NCBI GenBank assembly: GCA_963730995.1
Contig: CAVSUB010000001.1
Span: forward strand, 1,364,001 to 1,428,000
From: CAVSUB01 sp963730995
GTDB taxonomy: Bacteria > Acidobacteriota > Vicinamibacteria > Vicinamibacterales > 2-12-FULL-66-21
Direction of reading: 5' to 3'
DNA length: 64,000 nucleotides
Shown piece after piece: positions 1 to 8,738 of this stretch (its first letter is position 1; every line of letters starts with the position of its first letter). The translations under genes and the position numbers were made by a program. The notes under the pieces are model-generated. The model made no database searches. It saw only the letters and a program-made list of their open reading frames with translations, and was not told the origin of the DNA.

Positions 1-130
1 AACGTTACTAAACAGGAGACAAGAAGATCAGGAGTTCACAAGGCGAAGTGACAGCTTTTGATCTTCTGATCTTCTGATCTCCTGTTGTGAACAGCCGCCA
101 AACTGCCCCGTTTCCAAAGATGAGGCTGGG
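1..130. repeat. Imperfect inverted repeat downstream of the first gene
   Basis: No gene is visible here. Two arms at about 11-35 and 60-89 are imperfect inverted copies of each other: the left arm contains AACAGGAGACAAGAAGATCA and the right arm reads as its near complement, with the octamer GATCTTCT occurring twice in tandem. It lies just beyond the stop codon (131-133) of the leftward gene, so it could fold at the 3' end of that transcript. There is no clear U-tract, so it is not called as a terminator. Confidence 0.45.
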
Positions 131-3100
131 TCATCGCACGGAGTCCGCGTAGAACACGCCATAGCGTTTCGCGGTCCTGTCCGTGCTGTCGTGTCCGCAG
201 ACGACCAGAATGGCCGGAGGCCGGGGCAACAGCGCCGTCGGCGCGACAAGCCAGACTGGCCGTCCGGTCTTCAAGTCGTAGCCGTTCACCATGGTGTTTC
301 CGGCGGTGAATCGGCTCACGTCGCCTTTCAGCTCCACGGATCCTGCAGTCTCGCGCAATTGAGTCTCGAGGATCTCGGGCGCCGTCACGCGCGCATCGTT
401 CACGTCAGGTTCGGTGCGAACAATGCGCAGATAGGACCCCGGCGAGTAGCGCACATGAAGGGGAGGCGCTTCATCCGCGCACGCACCAGTCTCCACGACT
501 GGTTCGTGGCCACTGTAGAACACACACAACGGGCCGATGAACACGAGGAGGGCGAGACCGGCACCAAAGAGCTCAGGACTCGGCGCCGACGACGTCGGCT
601 GTTCGGCGCTAACCTCCCGACGAGACAGCAAGCGTGAGAGACCCGATACTCGAGATCCCCATCGGAGGACCTCGGCGGCCCCCAGGCTGACGAGAAGAGC
701 CAGAATCGGGACCGTCGCGGCATAGACGCGAAGACCCGCATCAATGGGCGGCACGAAGGGAATCGACGCGACGTGGGCGGCAATGCCTGCGACGAGACAC
801 GCGTAGAGCGGCTGCCGGTAGCGAACGAGGCTCACCACCAGCCCGAGCCCGCACAACGCGTAACACGCCAGCTGCAGGGACCGTCCGTAGGTGGCGTCGC
901 GAACGAACGCAAATGCATGATAGGGCGCCGACGGCGAGAGATAGGCCACCCACATCCTGAGGCTGCCTTCGACAATCCCCGCCGGCCGGCTGCGAAACGC
1001 CTGCCACGCCAGCGAGTAAATCTCGGCGCCTTCAGTTGCAGTCGGGTGGTCAGCCGTGACCTGTGCCCAGCCCTTGCCACCAACAACCAGGCCGTAGAGC
1101 ACATACGAGAAATTCGACAGCGCTCTCTGCGAGCTGGCAGGATCCGACAGAATCCTCCCGAGCCCGAGCGTCAGGGCTGCTGCAAGAGCCACGGCCACGA
1201 CGGCGCCGAAACCGGCCCGCACCCACTGCCGGTCTTGCCGGAAGCCCCAGACACCCGCGACGACGAGAGCCGGCAGAACCAGGAAGGCTCCTGCCCGGGA
1301 CATCAAGGCCAGCGTGAGCACGCCAAGTCCCAGCCAGAGCTTTCGAACGTCGTTCTCGCGGAGCCCTCGCCAGAGAATGGCGAAGGCCACGACACCCAAG
1401 GCGAACCCAAGATTCTCGGTCAGCGCCGTCCCGAGTCCACCCTCCACACGGTAGAACAGAAACAGTACGACGGTGACGACCGCGGCGGCGGCTGGCCCGT
1501 GGGTGATCCGCAGCTGCCGCGCGAGCAGGAAGGTCGCCACTCCGTTGAGCGCCACGAAGAGCGCGACGCAGACAATCAGGTTGTCCCCGGTCACCGCGAG
1601 CAGCGTCGAGAGGAAACCGACGAACGACGGCCGTCTGGCGGACCATCCTAACGGGTGCCCGTCGATGAGGCGCCGGGCATCGTAGTAGTAGCCGCTCGCA
1701 TCCGAGAACGGCAGCAATCCGCCGATGGCGTTGTAGTGAATGCCGAAGTGCTGCCACAGTGCTGCGAGCGGGAGCGCGAAGAGCGCCAGCGTCACCGTCA
1801 GGCTCGCCAGGGTCCCGAGCCAGTCACGTCTCAAGTGACAGCACCAGAGCGCAATTCCAGCCGGGACCGCAATCGGCAGAACCGAGGAATAAGACGCGAC
1901 GAGCGTGCGCGCCGCGAAAGAGTGCCGCACCACCACCACGAACACGGCGACGGGAATCACCAATGAGGCCGCACGCCAGATCCCGCCGCTCCAGCCGCGA
2001 CCCTCGAACGGACTGGCAGCGTTCGCGAAGAGCGACGTCAACCAGCCGCGCGTCGCCGTAAGCTGACGGCGGTCAGCCCGAGAGAACGCCATGCCGGTGA
2101 ACAACGCGAGACACGCGGTTGCGAGCAGCGATGCGGCCCACAACAGGCGGGACGCGAAACTCTGGTCGCGCGCCACCAGAGCGACGGCTCGCCCGTAGAA
2201 GACCGCATAGTTTCTCGAGAGTGGATCGAGAGTGTCGTGCCCGCAGACCTGGAAGACGCCGAAAGACGTGCTCAACGGCCCCTCGGTCGGCGCCACCAGC
2301 CAGACCAACCGGCCGGTCTTCAGATCGTAGCCGTTTGCCATCGTCTGCCCAGCAGTGAACCGCTCAGCGTCGTTCTTCAGTTCGGTTGCACTCGCCGAGG
2401 CTCTCATGTCGCTCTGCCCGATTGCCGGCACTGGCAGGGGCGGACCGTCCAGGTCGAGTCGATCGTCGGCAATACGGAGGAACGATCCGGCCGACAGCCC
2501 GACGAAGACCGCCGTCGCTCCATCCGGACACGGCGACGACGGGAGTTCGGGGGACCGGGCGGTATAGAGGACCGCCAGCGGTCCGACGAGCACGAACGCC
2601 GCCACCGCAATCCCGATGACGCCGGCAGTCCTGCCCCCGCTGTTCGCTTCAGGCTCCAAGTGGGTCGGGGAAACAACGGCAGGGGCGCCGATCCGTCGCA
2701 GGCGTCGTATCCCGTGAAGCACTTCAGCCGCACCGATGCTTACGAGGATTGCGATCATCGGCACGGTCGCGGCGTAGACGCGCAGGCCTGCATCGATAGG
2801 CGGCACGAATGGAATGGACGCGACGTGTCCGAGCGCTGCCGCGAGGATGAGGGTCTGAGGCGCTTCTCGCCGTTTTCGAACAGCCGCCAACACGCCGATC
2901 GCACACAGGATGAAGCAGACGATCTGCAGCCATGCCCCGTACATGCCGTCCTGGACAAATGCGAACATGTGATGGGGTCCCACCGGCCGGAAGTAGGTGG
3001 CCCACATCTTCAAGCTGCCTTCGACAATGCCCATGGGATGCGCGCGCAACGCCTGCCAGGCCAATGAGTAGATCTGTGCTCCCTCTGCGGCTCCAGGGTG

Positions 3101-4831
3101 ATCCAGCAGCACCTGGTTCCAGCCCTTGCCGCCTACCACCAGGCCGTAGAGCGACAGCGAAAAATTCGAGAACGCCGTTTGCCCGCCCGACGGGTTGGAC
3201 AAGAGACGGCTCACGAAGAGTGTCAGACCTGCTGAAAGGGATACGGCGGCAAACGCCACGATGCCCGCGCGCAACCACTTCTCCCGGAACGCCAGTGCAA
3301 CCGCCAACACGAGCACGGGAAGGACGAAGAACGCACCGGCCCGCGCCATCAGCGCGATGGTCAGCAATCCAAGCCCCAGGCTCACTCCCAACAGGTCGCG
3401 GACTCTGGAGCTCCGCCACAGCACGGCAAACGCGATGGCGCCCATCCCAAGACCGAGATTCTCGGTCAGCGCCGTGCCAAGCCCGCCGTCCACCCGATAG
3501 AAGAAAAAGAGAACCATCGTCGAAACAGCGGCTGCTGCAGCGCCATGACTCTGCCGCAGCTCTCGAGCAAGGAGATACGTCGCGACTCCATTGAAAGCCC
3601 CCAACATCGCGAGTGTGACCTGGAGGTTGTCGCCTGTGAGCGCCAGGAGCGTCGAGAGCAACCCAGGGAACAACGGCCGACGGGCAGACCAATCGAACGG
3701 ATAGCCCTGGAGAAGGCGGCGGGCGTCGTAGTAGTAGCCGCTGGCATCCGAGAACGGCAGCAGTCCTCCCACTGCGTTGTAGTGAGTGCCGATGTGCCAC
3801 CAGAGGGACGCCAGCGGCAGACCAAAAAGGACCAGCGTCACCGCGAGGCCCGATATGGTGCCAATCCAGTCGCGCCTGAGATGGCAGCACCACAACGCGA
3901 GCCCAAAGGGGAGTAAGAGTGGAGTCGCAAAGAAATACGAGGCCATCAACAGCCCGTACGGCAGGCGCATTCGCAGGACGATCGCGAAAAGGATGACAGG
4001 CAGAGCAAGAGAGAGTGCGCGCCAGACCCGCCCTTCCCAGCCAGATCGCATGAAGGGCCGATTGGCGCGCGTCAGGAGCTCGCCCCAGGTCCTTTGAATG
4101 GTCTCGATCGAGTCGTAAGTGAAGTCGGCCAGCGAAAGACCGACCTGCCGTGCGGCCGCGAGTGATGCCGCGAACGAAACCGCCCAGAGGGCTGGCAGCA
4201 TCTGACCCCGCGGGATCCAGGCTCCGGCATCGGGATCCATCGAATACCGGACCAGCAGGGCGTACGTGGCGACGATCGTTGCGGTGACCGCGATCTTCCA
4301 TGCGCGGGGCGCATCGGACGCCGCTCTCCGGGTGCGCCGCAGCCAATAGGCGAGGCCCGTGACTGCCAGAGCACAGATGGCCCACCAGCCAAGGAACTCG
4401 CCGGACGCAGTGGCGCCGGTGATGAATCGGTAGACTCGGCCGTTCGCGCGGGGATCCGTATTGTCGGAGCTCGAGAAGTACAGAGTCGATCCCCAGTGCG
4501 AGAACTGGCCGCGCCCGTCCGCCCTGATGAAATCGTGGGGACGGTGAGCAGGGCCGAGCTGACGCCCGTCTTCGTACACGTGGGTGTCAGCCCTTCGCGG
4601 ATGGCGAACGCCATCGCCCTCCAGATGGAAGAAAGGCTCGAAAGCGGAGACCGGGACCAGAACGCTGTATTTGAAGCCTTCGGATGGTTCAATCCCGGGA
4701 CCGCTAACAGCGTGCGTTTCGCGGATACCCCAGTACGCGCCAAACAGCAGCGGCGCCAGGCTCAGAAACAGCCCGCCAATCAGACGCAAGAGCTCCCCTT
4801 GCGCACGACCGAACGGGTGTGAAGCGGTCAC
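131..4831 (-). CDS. Giant polytopic GT39-like membrane protein, internal tandem duplication
   Basis: This 1566-residue protein consists of two homologous polytopic units fused head to tail. Each unit has a run of hydrophobic helices, the shared string SDASGYYYDARRL in a luminal or periplasmic loop, GDNL, LFF/LFLFYRV, GGLGTALTEN and PFVPPIDAGLRVYAA, and ends in an extramembrane domain with RFTAG.TM.NGYDLKTGR and VCGHD. The units are offset by about 685 residues (the SDASG loop lies near positions 3750 and 1700). The look is of GT-C (ArnT/PMT-like) lipid-linked sugar transferases, but no catalytic DE pair was assigned, so the activity is inferred. The GTG at 4831 is preferred because it lies 22 bases after the upstream stop; an ATG at 4930 would overlap that gene by 77 bases. 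It is last in a leftward run with two methyltransferase genes and an fcl-like gene. Confidence 0.75.
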   Translation of the reverse strand: MTASHPFGRAQGELLRLIGGLFLSLAPLLFGAYWGIRETHAVSGPGIEPSEGFKYSVLVPVSAFEPFFHLEGDGVRHPRRADTHVYEDGRQLGPAHRPHDFIRADGRGQFSHWGSTLYFSSSDNTDPRANGRVYRFITGATASGEFLGWWAICALAVTGLAYWLRRTRRAASDAPRAWKIAVTATIVATYALLVRYSMDPDAGAWIPRGQMLPALWAVSFAASLAAARQVGLSLADFTYDSIETIQRTWGELLTRANRPFMRSGWEGRVWRALSLALPVILFAIVLRMRLPYGLLMASYFFATPLLLPFGLALWCCHLRRDWIGTISGLAVTLVLFGLPLASLWWHIGTHYNAVGGLLPFSDASGYYYDARRLLQGYPFDWSARRPLFPGLLSTLLALTGDNLQVTLAMLGAFNGVATYLLARELRQSHGAAAAAVSTMVLFFFYRVDGGLGTALTENLGLGMGAIAFAVLWRSSRVRDLLGVSLGLGLLTIALMARAGAFFVLPVLVLAVALAFREKWLRAGIVAFAAVSLSAGLTLFVSRLLSNPSGGQTAFSNFSLSLYGLVVGGKGWNQVLLDHPGAAEGAQIYSLAWQALRAHPMGIVEGSLKMWATYFRPVGPHHMFAFVQDGMYGAWLQIVCFILCAIGVLAAVRKRREAPQTLILAAALGHVASIPFVPPIDAGLRVYAATVPMIAILVSIGAAEVLHGIRRLRRIGAPAVVSPTHLEPEANSGGRTAGVIGIAVAAFVLVGPLAVLYTARSPELPSSPCPDGATAVFVGLSAGSFLRIADDRLDLDGPPLPVPAIGQSDMRASASATELKNDAERFTAGQTMANGYDLKTGRLVWLVAPTEGPLSTSFGVFQVCGHDTLDPLSRNYAVFYGRAVALVARDQSFASRLLWAASLLATACLALFTGMAFSRADRRQLTATRGWLTSLFANAASPFEGRGWSGGIWRAASLVIPVAVFVVVVRHSFAARTLVASYSSVLPIAVPAGIALWCCHLRRDWLGTLASLTVTLALFALPLAALWQHFGIHYNAIGGLLPFSDASGYYYDARRLIDGHPLGWSARRPSFVGFLSTLLAVTGDNLIVCVALFVALNGVATFLLARQLRITHGPAAAAVVTVVLFLFYRVEGGLGTALTENLGFALGVVAFAILWRGLRENDVRKLWLGLGVLTLALMSRAGAFLVLPALVVAGVWGFRQDRQWVRAGFGAVVAVALAAALTLGLGRILSDPASSQRALSNFSYVLYGLVVGGKGWAQVTADHPTATEGAEIYSLAWQAFRSRPAGIVEGSLRMWVAYLSPSAPYHAFAFVRDATYGRSLQLACYALCGLGLVVSLVRYRQPLYACLVAGIAAHVASIPFVPPIDAGLRVYAATVPILALLVSLGAAEVLRWGSRVSGLSRLLSRREVSAEQPTSSAPSPELFGAGLALLVFIGPLCVFYSGHEPVVETGACADEAPPLHVRYSPGSYLRIVRTEPDVNDARVTAPEILETQLRETAGSVELKGDVSRFTAGNTMVNGYDLKTGRPVWLVAPTALLPRPPAILVVCGHDSTDRTAKRYGVFYADSVR

Positions 4832-4853
4832 GCGGATCGACTCGCGGGATCCG

Positions 4854-5660
4854 TCACCGGACAACCTCGGATCGCGGCGGCACAGACGCGTCGGCTGTCC
4901 GCCGCAGTACGATCGTGGCGAACATGGCAAGGCTCGTCATCCAGGGATCCAGGGCGCGCTCGATGCCACGCCACGCGCCGAACGTCCATCCGGGCATCAA
5001 GCTTCGAAGCGACACCCCACCCGACAGCAGGTAGCGGAACGGCATGGTCGGACGAATGCTATCGATGCGCCACTGGCGGAACTCGCCTGAGAACGTCACG
5101 CGGTCGCGCTCGAACACGATCCACGGCAGCGCGCCGTTGGCGCCCGAGAGAGGGCCTGATTCGGCAAAGGTCCAATCGCTCGCGTCGGGCAGGAACGGCT
5201 CGTGGTGGAAATTCCGGTAGACGAACCGCGACCAGGCACTGACCCACGGTTCGATCATGACGATCGCGCCGTCGTCACGAACGGCCGCAGCGGCCTCGAA
5301 GAGAAAGCGGCGGACGTCCGGTATGTGATGAAGCACATCGGTCATCACGATCGCCCGCAAACTGCCGGGCGAAAACGGCAGCCGGCGAGCGTCGAGGATC
5401 ACGTCCACATCGGAACAGTGGAACACTTCAGAAGAGATCACGTCCGGGATGTGCTGTCGAAGAAAGCCGGCTCCGGATCCGAGCTCGAGGACCCTGCCCC
5501 CACCCTCCGGCACGTGACGGGCAATATCGGTGTACCACTCCTCGTAGAGCTGGCGCAGGAACGGTTTGGTTGCGATGACCGTGCGCCGCAACCTCGTTGT
5601 CTCGGGGCTGTCCAGCGGCAATCCGCGCGTCAGCGGATGCTCGAGCCAGCGTGTCACCAT
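4854..5660 (-). CDS. Class I SAM-dependent methyltransferase
   Basis: The 268-residue protein has a Rossmann-type methyltransferase core: motif I LELGSGAGF, an acidic motif near SDVDVILDARRLPF, and VMTDVLHHIPD typical of the Methyltransf_11 class. It probably methylates a sugar or lipid intermediate of the polysaccharide, but the substrate cannot be read from sequence. The ATG start at 5660 lies four bases past the upstream gene's stop, so translation is likely coupled in a leftward operon. The C-terminal half (about 150-268) is not recognised. Confidence 0.85.
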   Translation of the reverse strand: MVTRWLEHPLTRGLPLDSPETTRLRRTVIATKPFLRQLYEEWYTDIARHVPEGGGRVLELGSGAGFLRQHIPDVISSEVFHCSDVDVILDARRLPFSPGSLRAIVMTDVLHHIPDVRRFLFEAAAAVRDDGAIVMIEPWVSAWSRFVYRNFHHEPFLPDASDWTFAESGPLSGANGALPWIVFERDRVTFSGEFRQWRIDSIRPTMPFRYLLSGGVSLRSLMPGWTFGAWRGIERALDPWMTSLAMFATIVLRRTADASVPPRSEVVR

Positions 5661-5664
5661 CGAA

Positions 5665-7116
5665 TCAGACGAACTTCAACCGGCGGGCTGCGAACAACAG
5701 CATGCGAAGGAGGAGCCATCCGTGACGCCAGCGCTGGATGTTCGTCGTGCCGTACGTCCGCTCCCGGTACCGAATTGGCAGGTCCACGATGCGCAGCGAC
5801 AGCCGCGCCGCGCCGAAGAGCAGATCGAAGTCGCCGAACGGGTCGAAGTCGCCAAAATAAGCACGGTTGGCGGCAACCCGCTCATAGTTCGCCCTGCTCA
5901 GCACTTTGGTTCCGCACAAGGTGTCTTTGATCGACTGTCCAAGAAGCCACGAGAACGCCAGGCTGAAGAACTTGTTCCCGAGCAGATTCCAGAAGCGCAT
6001 CGCTTCCTTTTCCATCGGGTACACGAGTCTGACGCCGTTGACGAAGTCCGCGTCACCCGATCGCAGCGCATCGAAGAAGCGCGGCAGGTCCTCGGGAGGC
6101 ACGGTGAGGTCGGCATCCAGAATCATCAGGACGTCGCCGGTCGCCTTGCGGAATCCCAGACGAACGGCGTCCCCTTTTCCCACACCCTCCTGTCGAAACA
6201 ATTGAGTCGAGCGCTCGGGATGCCCTGCGATCGCCGCCTCAATGGCCTGATACGTGTCGTCCTTCGAATGCCCCTCGATGAAGATCAACTCGGTACCGGC
6301 GCCCATCTCCGGAGTTCGGGCGAAAATCTGCTCGATGTTCCCCGCTTCGTTGCGGGCAGGCACCACGACGGAGACGCGAAGCGCTGAGGGAGCAACAGGG
6401 ATCCGGGGCCGCGGCCGCGCGACGATGAAGTTGGTGAGCGCGAGGTGGTTGAAGGGCCAGAGCCTTACCAGGAACTTGTTCGCGAAGGCGTCGATGCCCG
6501 GCGTCCACACGGGCCAGAGCACTTCCTGCCAGCGCTTCACCACCTCGAAGTTCGCCAGGTACATCAGGTTCGAGACGTCCTCGACCGTCAGCCAGTTCTG
6601 ATGCAGTCTCGGCCGGGCCAGCCGCAACCATTTCGCCGCGGCCAGCGGCAGCTCCCAGAGGCGGCTGTAGTTGTTCACGATGAGGCGCGTTCCGGGATGG
6701 GAGAGGCGGGCGACCTGCCCGAACACCGCCTGCACGTCCCAGAGGTCGTTCAGAAGATCCGAGAGGATGACGACGTCGAAGGGGCCTTCGATCGAAGTGA
6801 GATCATGGGCGTCGCCGACTTCGAACGCGAGCTGCGAGTGGCGCGCGCGCGCCGCCGCGACGATCGCGGGCGACAGGTCCACGCCGAGACCGTGCGCCGG
6901 CTGCACAGCGGCCAGCACGTCGCCGGTGCCACATCCGAGCTCCAGCACCCGCTGCCCTGCCGGCACGTGGGCCCGATAGATGTCGCGCAGGCGCCGGTGG
7001 TAGTAGCCCCCCAGGCCGGCGTGGTCCCACTCTCGCGCAATTCCCTCCCAGTGGCTCCGGCGCGCGCCGGTATAGCGCGCCTCGTCCCGGGAAACGTCGG
7101 TGGAAATGCCCATCAC
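5665..7116 (-). CDS. Methyltransferase-glycosyltransferase family 2 fusion
   Basis: The 483-residue protein has two enzyme domains. Residues about 20-200 are a class I methyltransferase (VLELGCGTGDVL, then a VDLSPAIVAAAR acidic loop). Residues about 240-450 are a GT2 domain of the dolichyl-phosphate-mannose-synthase type: VSVVVPARNEAGNI, a metal-binding DADLTVP triad and VGKGDAVRLGF. A hydrophobic stretch (FFSLAFSWLLG) and a basic C terminus suggest peripheral membrane contact. Such enzymes transfer sugar from a nucleotide donor to polyprenyl phosphate; here the fused methyltransferase may act on the same glycolipid (inference). Its ATG overlaps the fcl-like stop as ATGA, which indicates translational coupling. 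Confidence 0.85.
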   Translation of the reverse strand: MMGISTDVSRDEARYTGARRSHWEGIAREWDHAGLGGYYHRRLRDIYRAHVPAGQRVLELGCGTGDVLAAVQPAHGLGVDLSPAIVAAARARHSQLAFEVGDAHDLTSIEGPFDVVILSDLLNDLWDVQAVFGQVARLSHPGTRLIVNNYSRLWELPLAAAKWLRLARPRLHQNWLTVEDVSNLMYLANFEVVKRWQEVLWPVWTPGIDAFANKFLVRLWPFNHLALTNFIVARPRPRIPVAPSALRVSVVVPARNEAGNIEQIFARTPEMGAGTELIFIEGHSKDDTYQAIEAAIAGHPERSTQLFRQEGVGKGDAVRLGFRKATGDVLMILDADLTVPPEDLPRFFDALRSGDADFVNGVRLVYPMEKEAMRFWNLLGNKFFSLAFSWLLGQSIKDTLCGTKVLSRANYERVAANRAYFGDFDPFGDFDLLFGAARLSLRIVDLPIRYRERTYGTTNIQRWRHGWLLLRMLLFAARRLKFV

Positions 7117-8114
7117 GCGGCGCCCTTCGCCCGCCGATCGCGGTACCAGTCGACCGTGCGTCGGAGTCCTGTCTCGAAGTCGATTCGCGCTCGAAACCCG
7201 AATTCAGACGCGGCTCGATCCGTATCCAGCTTACGGCGGGGTTGACCGTTCGGCTGATTTGTGTCCCAGACGATTCGGCCCTTGAAGCCGACCTCGCGGG
7301 CAATGCGCTCGACGAGCTCGCGGATCGAGATCTCGAATGCGGAACCCAGATTCACCGGCAGGCTCTTGTCCAGACGCTCCGCCGCCAGCACGATCCCTTC
7401 CGCCGCATCGTCCACGTAGAGGAACTCGCGTGTCGGGCTGCCGTCGCCCCACACGACGATCTCGGTGGCGGACGATTCCACCGCCTCGAAACACTTGCGA
7501 ATCAGCGCGGGAATCACGTGAGAGGACGCGGGGTCGAAGTTGTCCCACGGGCCGTAGAGGTTCACCGGCAGGAGAAAGATCGAGTTGTAGCCGTACTGAT
7601 CGCGGTACGCCTGCGACTGGACGAGCAGCATCTTCTTGGCGAGGCCGTACGGTGCGTTCGTTTCCTCGGGATAGCCGTCCCAGAGCGCGTCCTCTTTGAA
7701 CGGCACCGGAGTGAACTTCGGGTACGCGCAAACGGTTCCGATAGCGACGAACTTCGGAACTCCCGCTCGCCACGATTCGTGCAACAGCTGCGCGCCCATC
7801 ATCAGGTTGTCGTAGAAGAACTCCGCCGGGTGCGCGCGGTTCGCGCCGATGCCGCCGACATGCGCCGCCAGGTGGACGATCAGATCGACCGGCTCGCGGC
7901 TGCCGTCGCGCGACTGCGCCGTCTCGGCCAGGAGCCGCTGGATGGCCAGGCCGTCGCGGAGATCGCACTGTTGGCGGTTGGGCGTGACGAGCTCAGCGAC
8001 ACCGCGAGAGCGCAATGCCGCGACCACCGCCCTGCCGAGGAAGCCTCCACCGCCCGTAACGAGCACTCGTTTGTGCGACCAAGATTCGTCGTGGTCGAGC
8101 CGCCAGTTGGCCAT
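7113..8114 (-). CDS. fcl: GDP-L-fucose synthase-like NAD-dependent epimerase
   Basis: The 333-residue protein is a short-chain dehydrogenase/epimerase: N-terminal glycine-rich VLVTGGGGFLGRAV, an active-site Y-x3-K in APYGLAKK, and the segment WGDGSPTREFLYVDDAAE, which is characteristic of GDP-4-keto-6-deoxymannose epimerase-reductases. It would convert the product of gmd (27372-28358) to GDP-L-fucose. It is first in the leftward operon and shares an ATGA overlap with the next gene. A related nucleotide-sugar epimerase remains possible, but the match to the fucose synthase family is good. Confidence 0.82.
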   Translation of the reverse strand: MANWRLDHDESWSHKRVLVTGGGGFLGRAVVAALRSRGVAELVTPNRQQCDLRDGLAIQRLLAETAQSRDGSREPVDLIVHLAAHVGGIGANRAHPAEFFYDNLMMGAQLLHESWRAGVPKFVAIGTVCAYPKFTPVPFKEDALWDGYPEETNAPYGLAKKMLLVQSQAYRDQYGYNSIFLLPVNLYGPWDNFDPASSHVIPALIRKCFEAVESSATEIVVWGDGSPTREFLYVDDAAEGIVLAAERLDKSLPVNLGSAFEISIRELVERIAREVGFKGRIVWDTNQPNGQPRRKLDTDRAASEFGFRARIDFETGLRRTVDWYRDRRAKGAA

Positions 8115-8606
8115 GCTGGTTTGTGCAACTCCTCGATCGGCCGCGCGCTCCGGCCGGCTTATCCAATGTTTGGCACGAACAGGCGCCCGCCGGGATCCTC
8201 TACCCGAGGCACGACATGGTCTGTGCTTTACCGGGAGGGTTGCGGGTTACCGATTGCCAAGCGCGAGCGCCCGCGATGCCACCTGCGTGCGGAAAACCCG
8301 TCCGAAATGACGCCCGTGCGACCGACATTCTACCTTGCCGGAGTCGGACGATCTAGCGAGGCTGCGCCTCAGACCGGCATTGTCTGACAAAAGCGGCTCC
8401 GCCTCGCTAGATGACAAGCTTGATAACGCCGCGCTGACGCGCGGACGGTCTTGACTCGAGAAAAACCTGACTCAAATGGTGCAAGTTCATGCTGGTCAAG
8501 ACCTCTAGCGCGGCTGCGCTCGCTGGATCGCCAGCCTCAATAACGCCATGCGGATCCAATCCAAACGCGAGCCGCGCCCCACCATATCGCATATCATCGA
8601 TCTTCG
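8115..8606. other. Divergent intergenic region with inverted repeat
   Basis: This 492-bp gap separates the leftward fcl operon from the rightward FkbM/flippase genes, so promoters for both should lie here; I could not assign any with confidence. It contains a perfect 12-bp inverted repeat, ATCTAGCGAGGC at 8351-8362 and its complement at 8401-8412, and a looser third copy of the CTAGCG..GCTGCGC motif near 8504. No convincing gene was found; a leftward 61-codon ORF at 8407-8592 has no recognisable feature. Confidence 0.5.
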
Positions 8607-8655
8607 ATGGGTGATGCCTCCGTCCAGCGCGGCAGATCCGGCTCGTCCTATGTCC
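8585..8655 (+). repeat. Direct repeat, copy 1 (duplicated flippase 5' end)
   Basis: This stretch matches 9609-9675 with one single-base gap and few mismatches across the segment reading CATATCATCGAT through GATGCCTCCGTCCAGCGC. The second copy covers the leader and first codons of the flippase gene. The similarity fades after about codon 14. The pair brackets the FkbM methyltransferase gene. Confidence 0.8.
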
Positions 8656-8738
8656 TTACGCGCGCTTTCCTCGTGCTCAATCTCGACAGGATGAATTCAG
8701 CTCGGATGGGGCTCGAGAGGCCCTCCTCCCACGCATGA
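8607..8738 (+). pseudogene. Truncated duplicate of the flippase N terminus (43 codons)
   Basis: The ORF starts with MGDASVQR, identical to the first eight residues of the flippase at 9632, and continues RGRSGSSY where the flippase has RTRSATSD, then diverges. It ends in a TGA that overlaps the FkbM ATG as ATGA (8735-8738). It is too short to be a transporter and is best read as a leftover of a duplication or insertion event. It may still be translated as a leader coupled to the methyltransferase gene. Confidence 0.6.

Noticed and set aside
8607..8738. Functional small peptide gene in front of FkbM
   Set aside because: Its first 14 codons derive from the flippase and the rest has no coding signature. 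A duplication remnant is more likely, though coupled translation remains possible.
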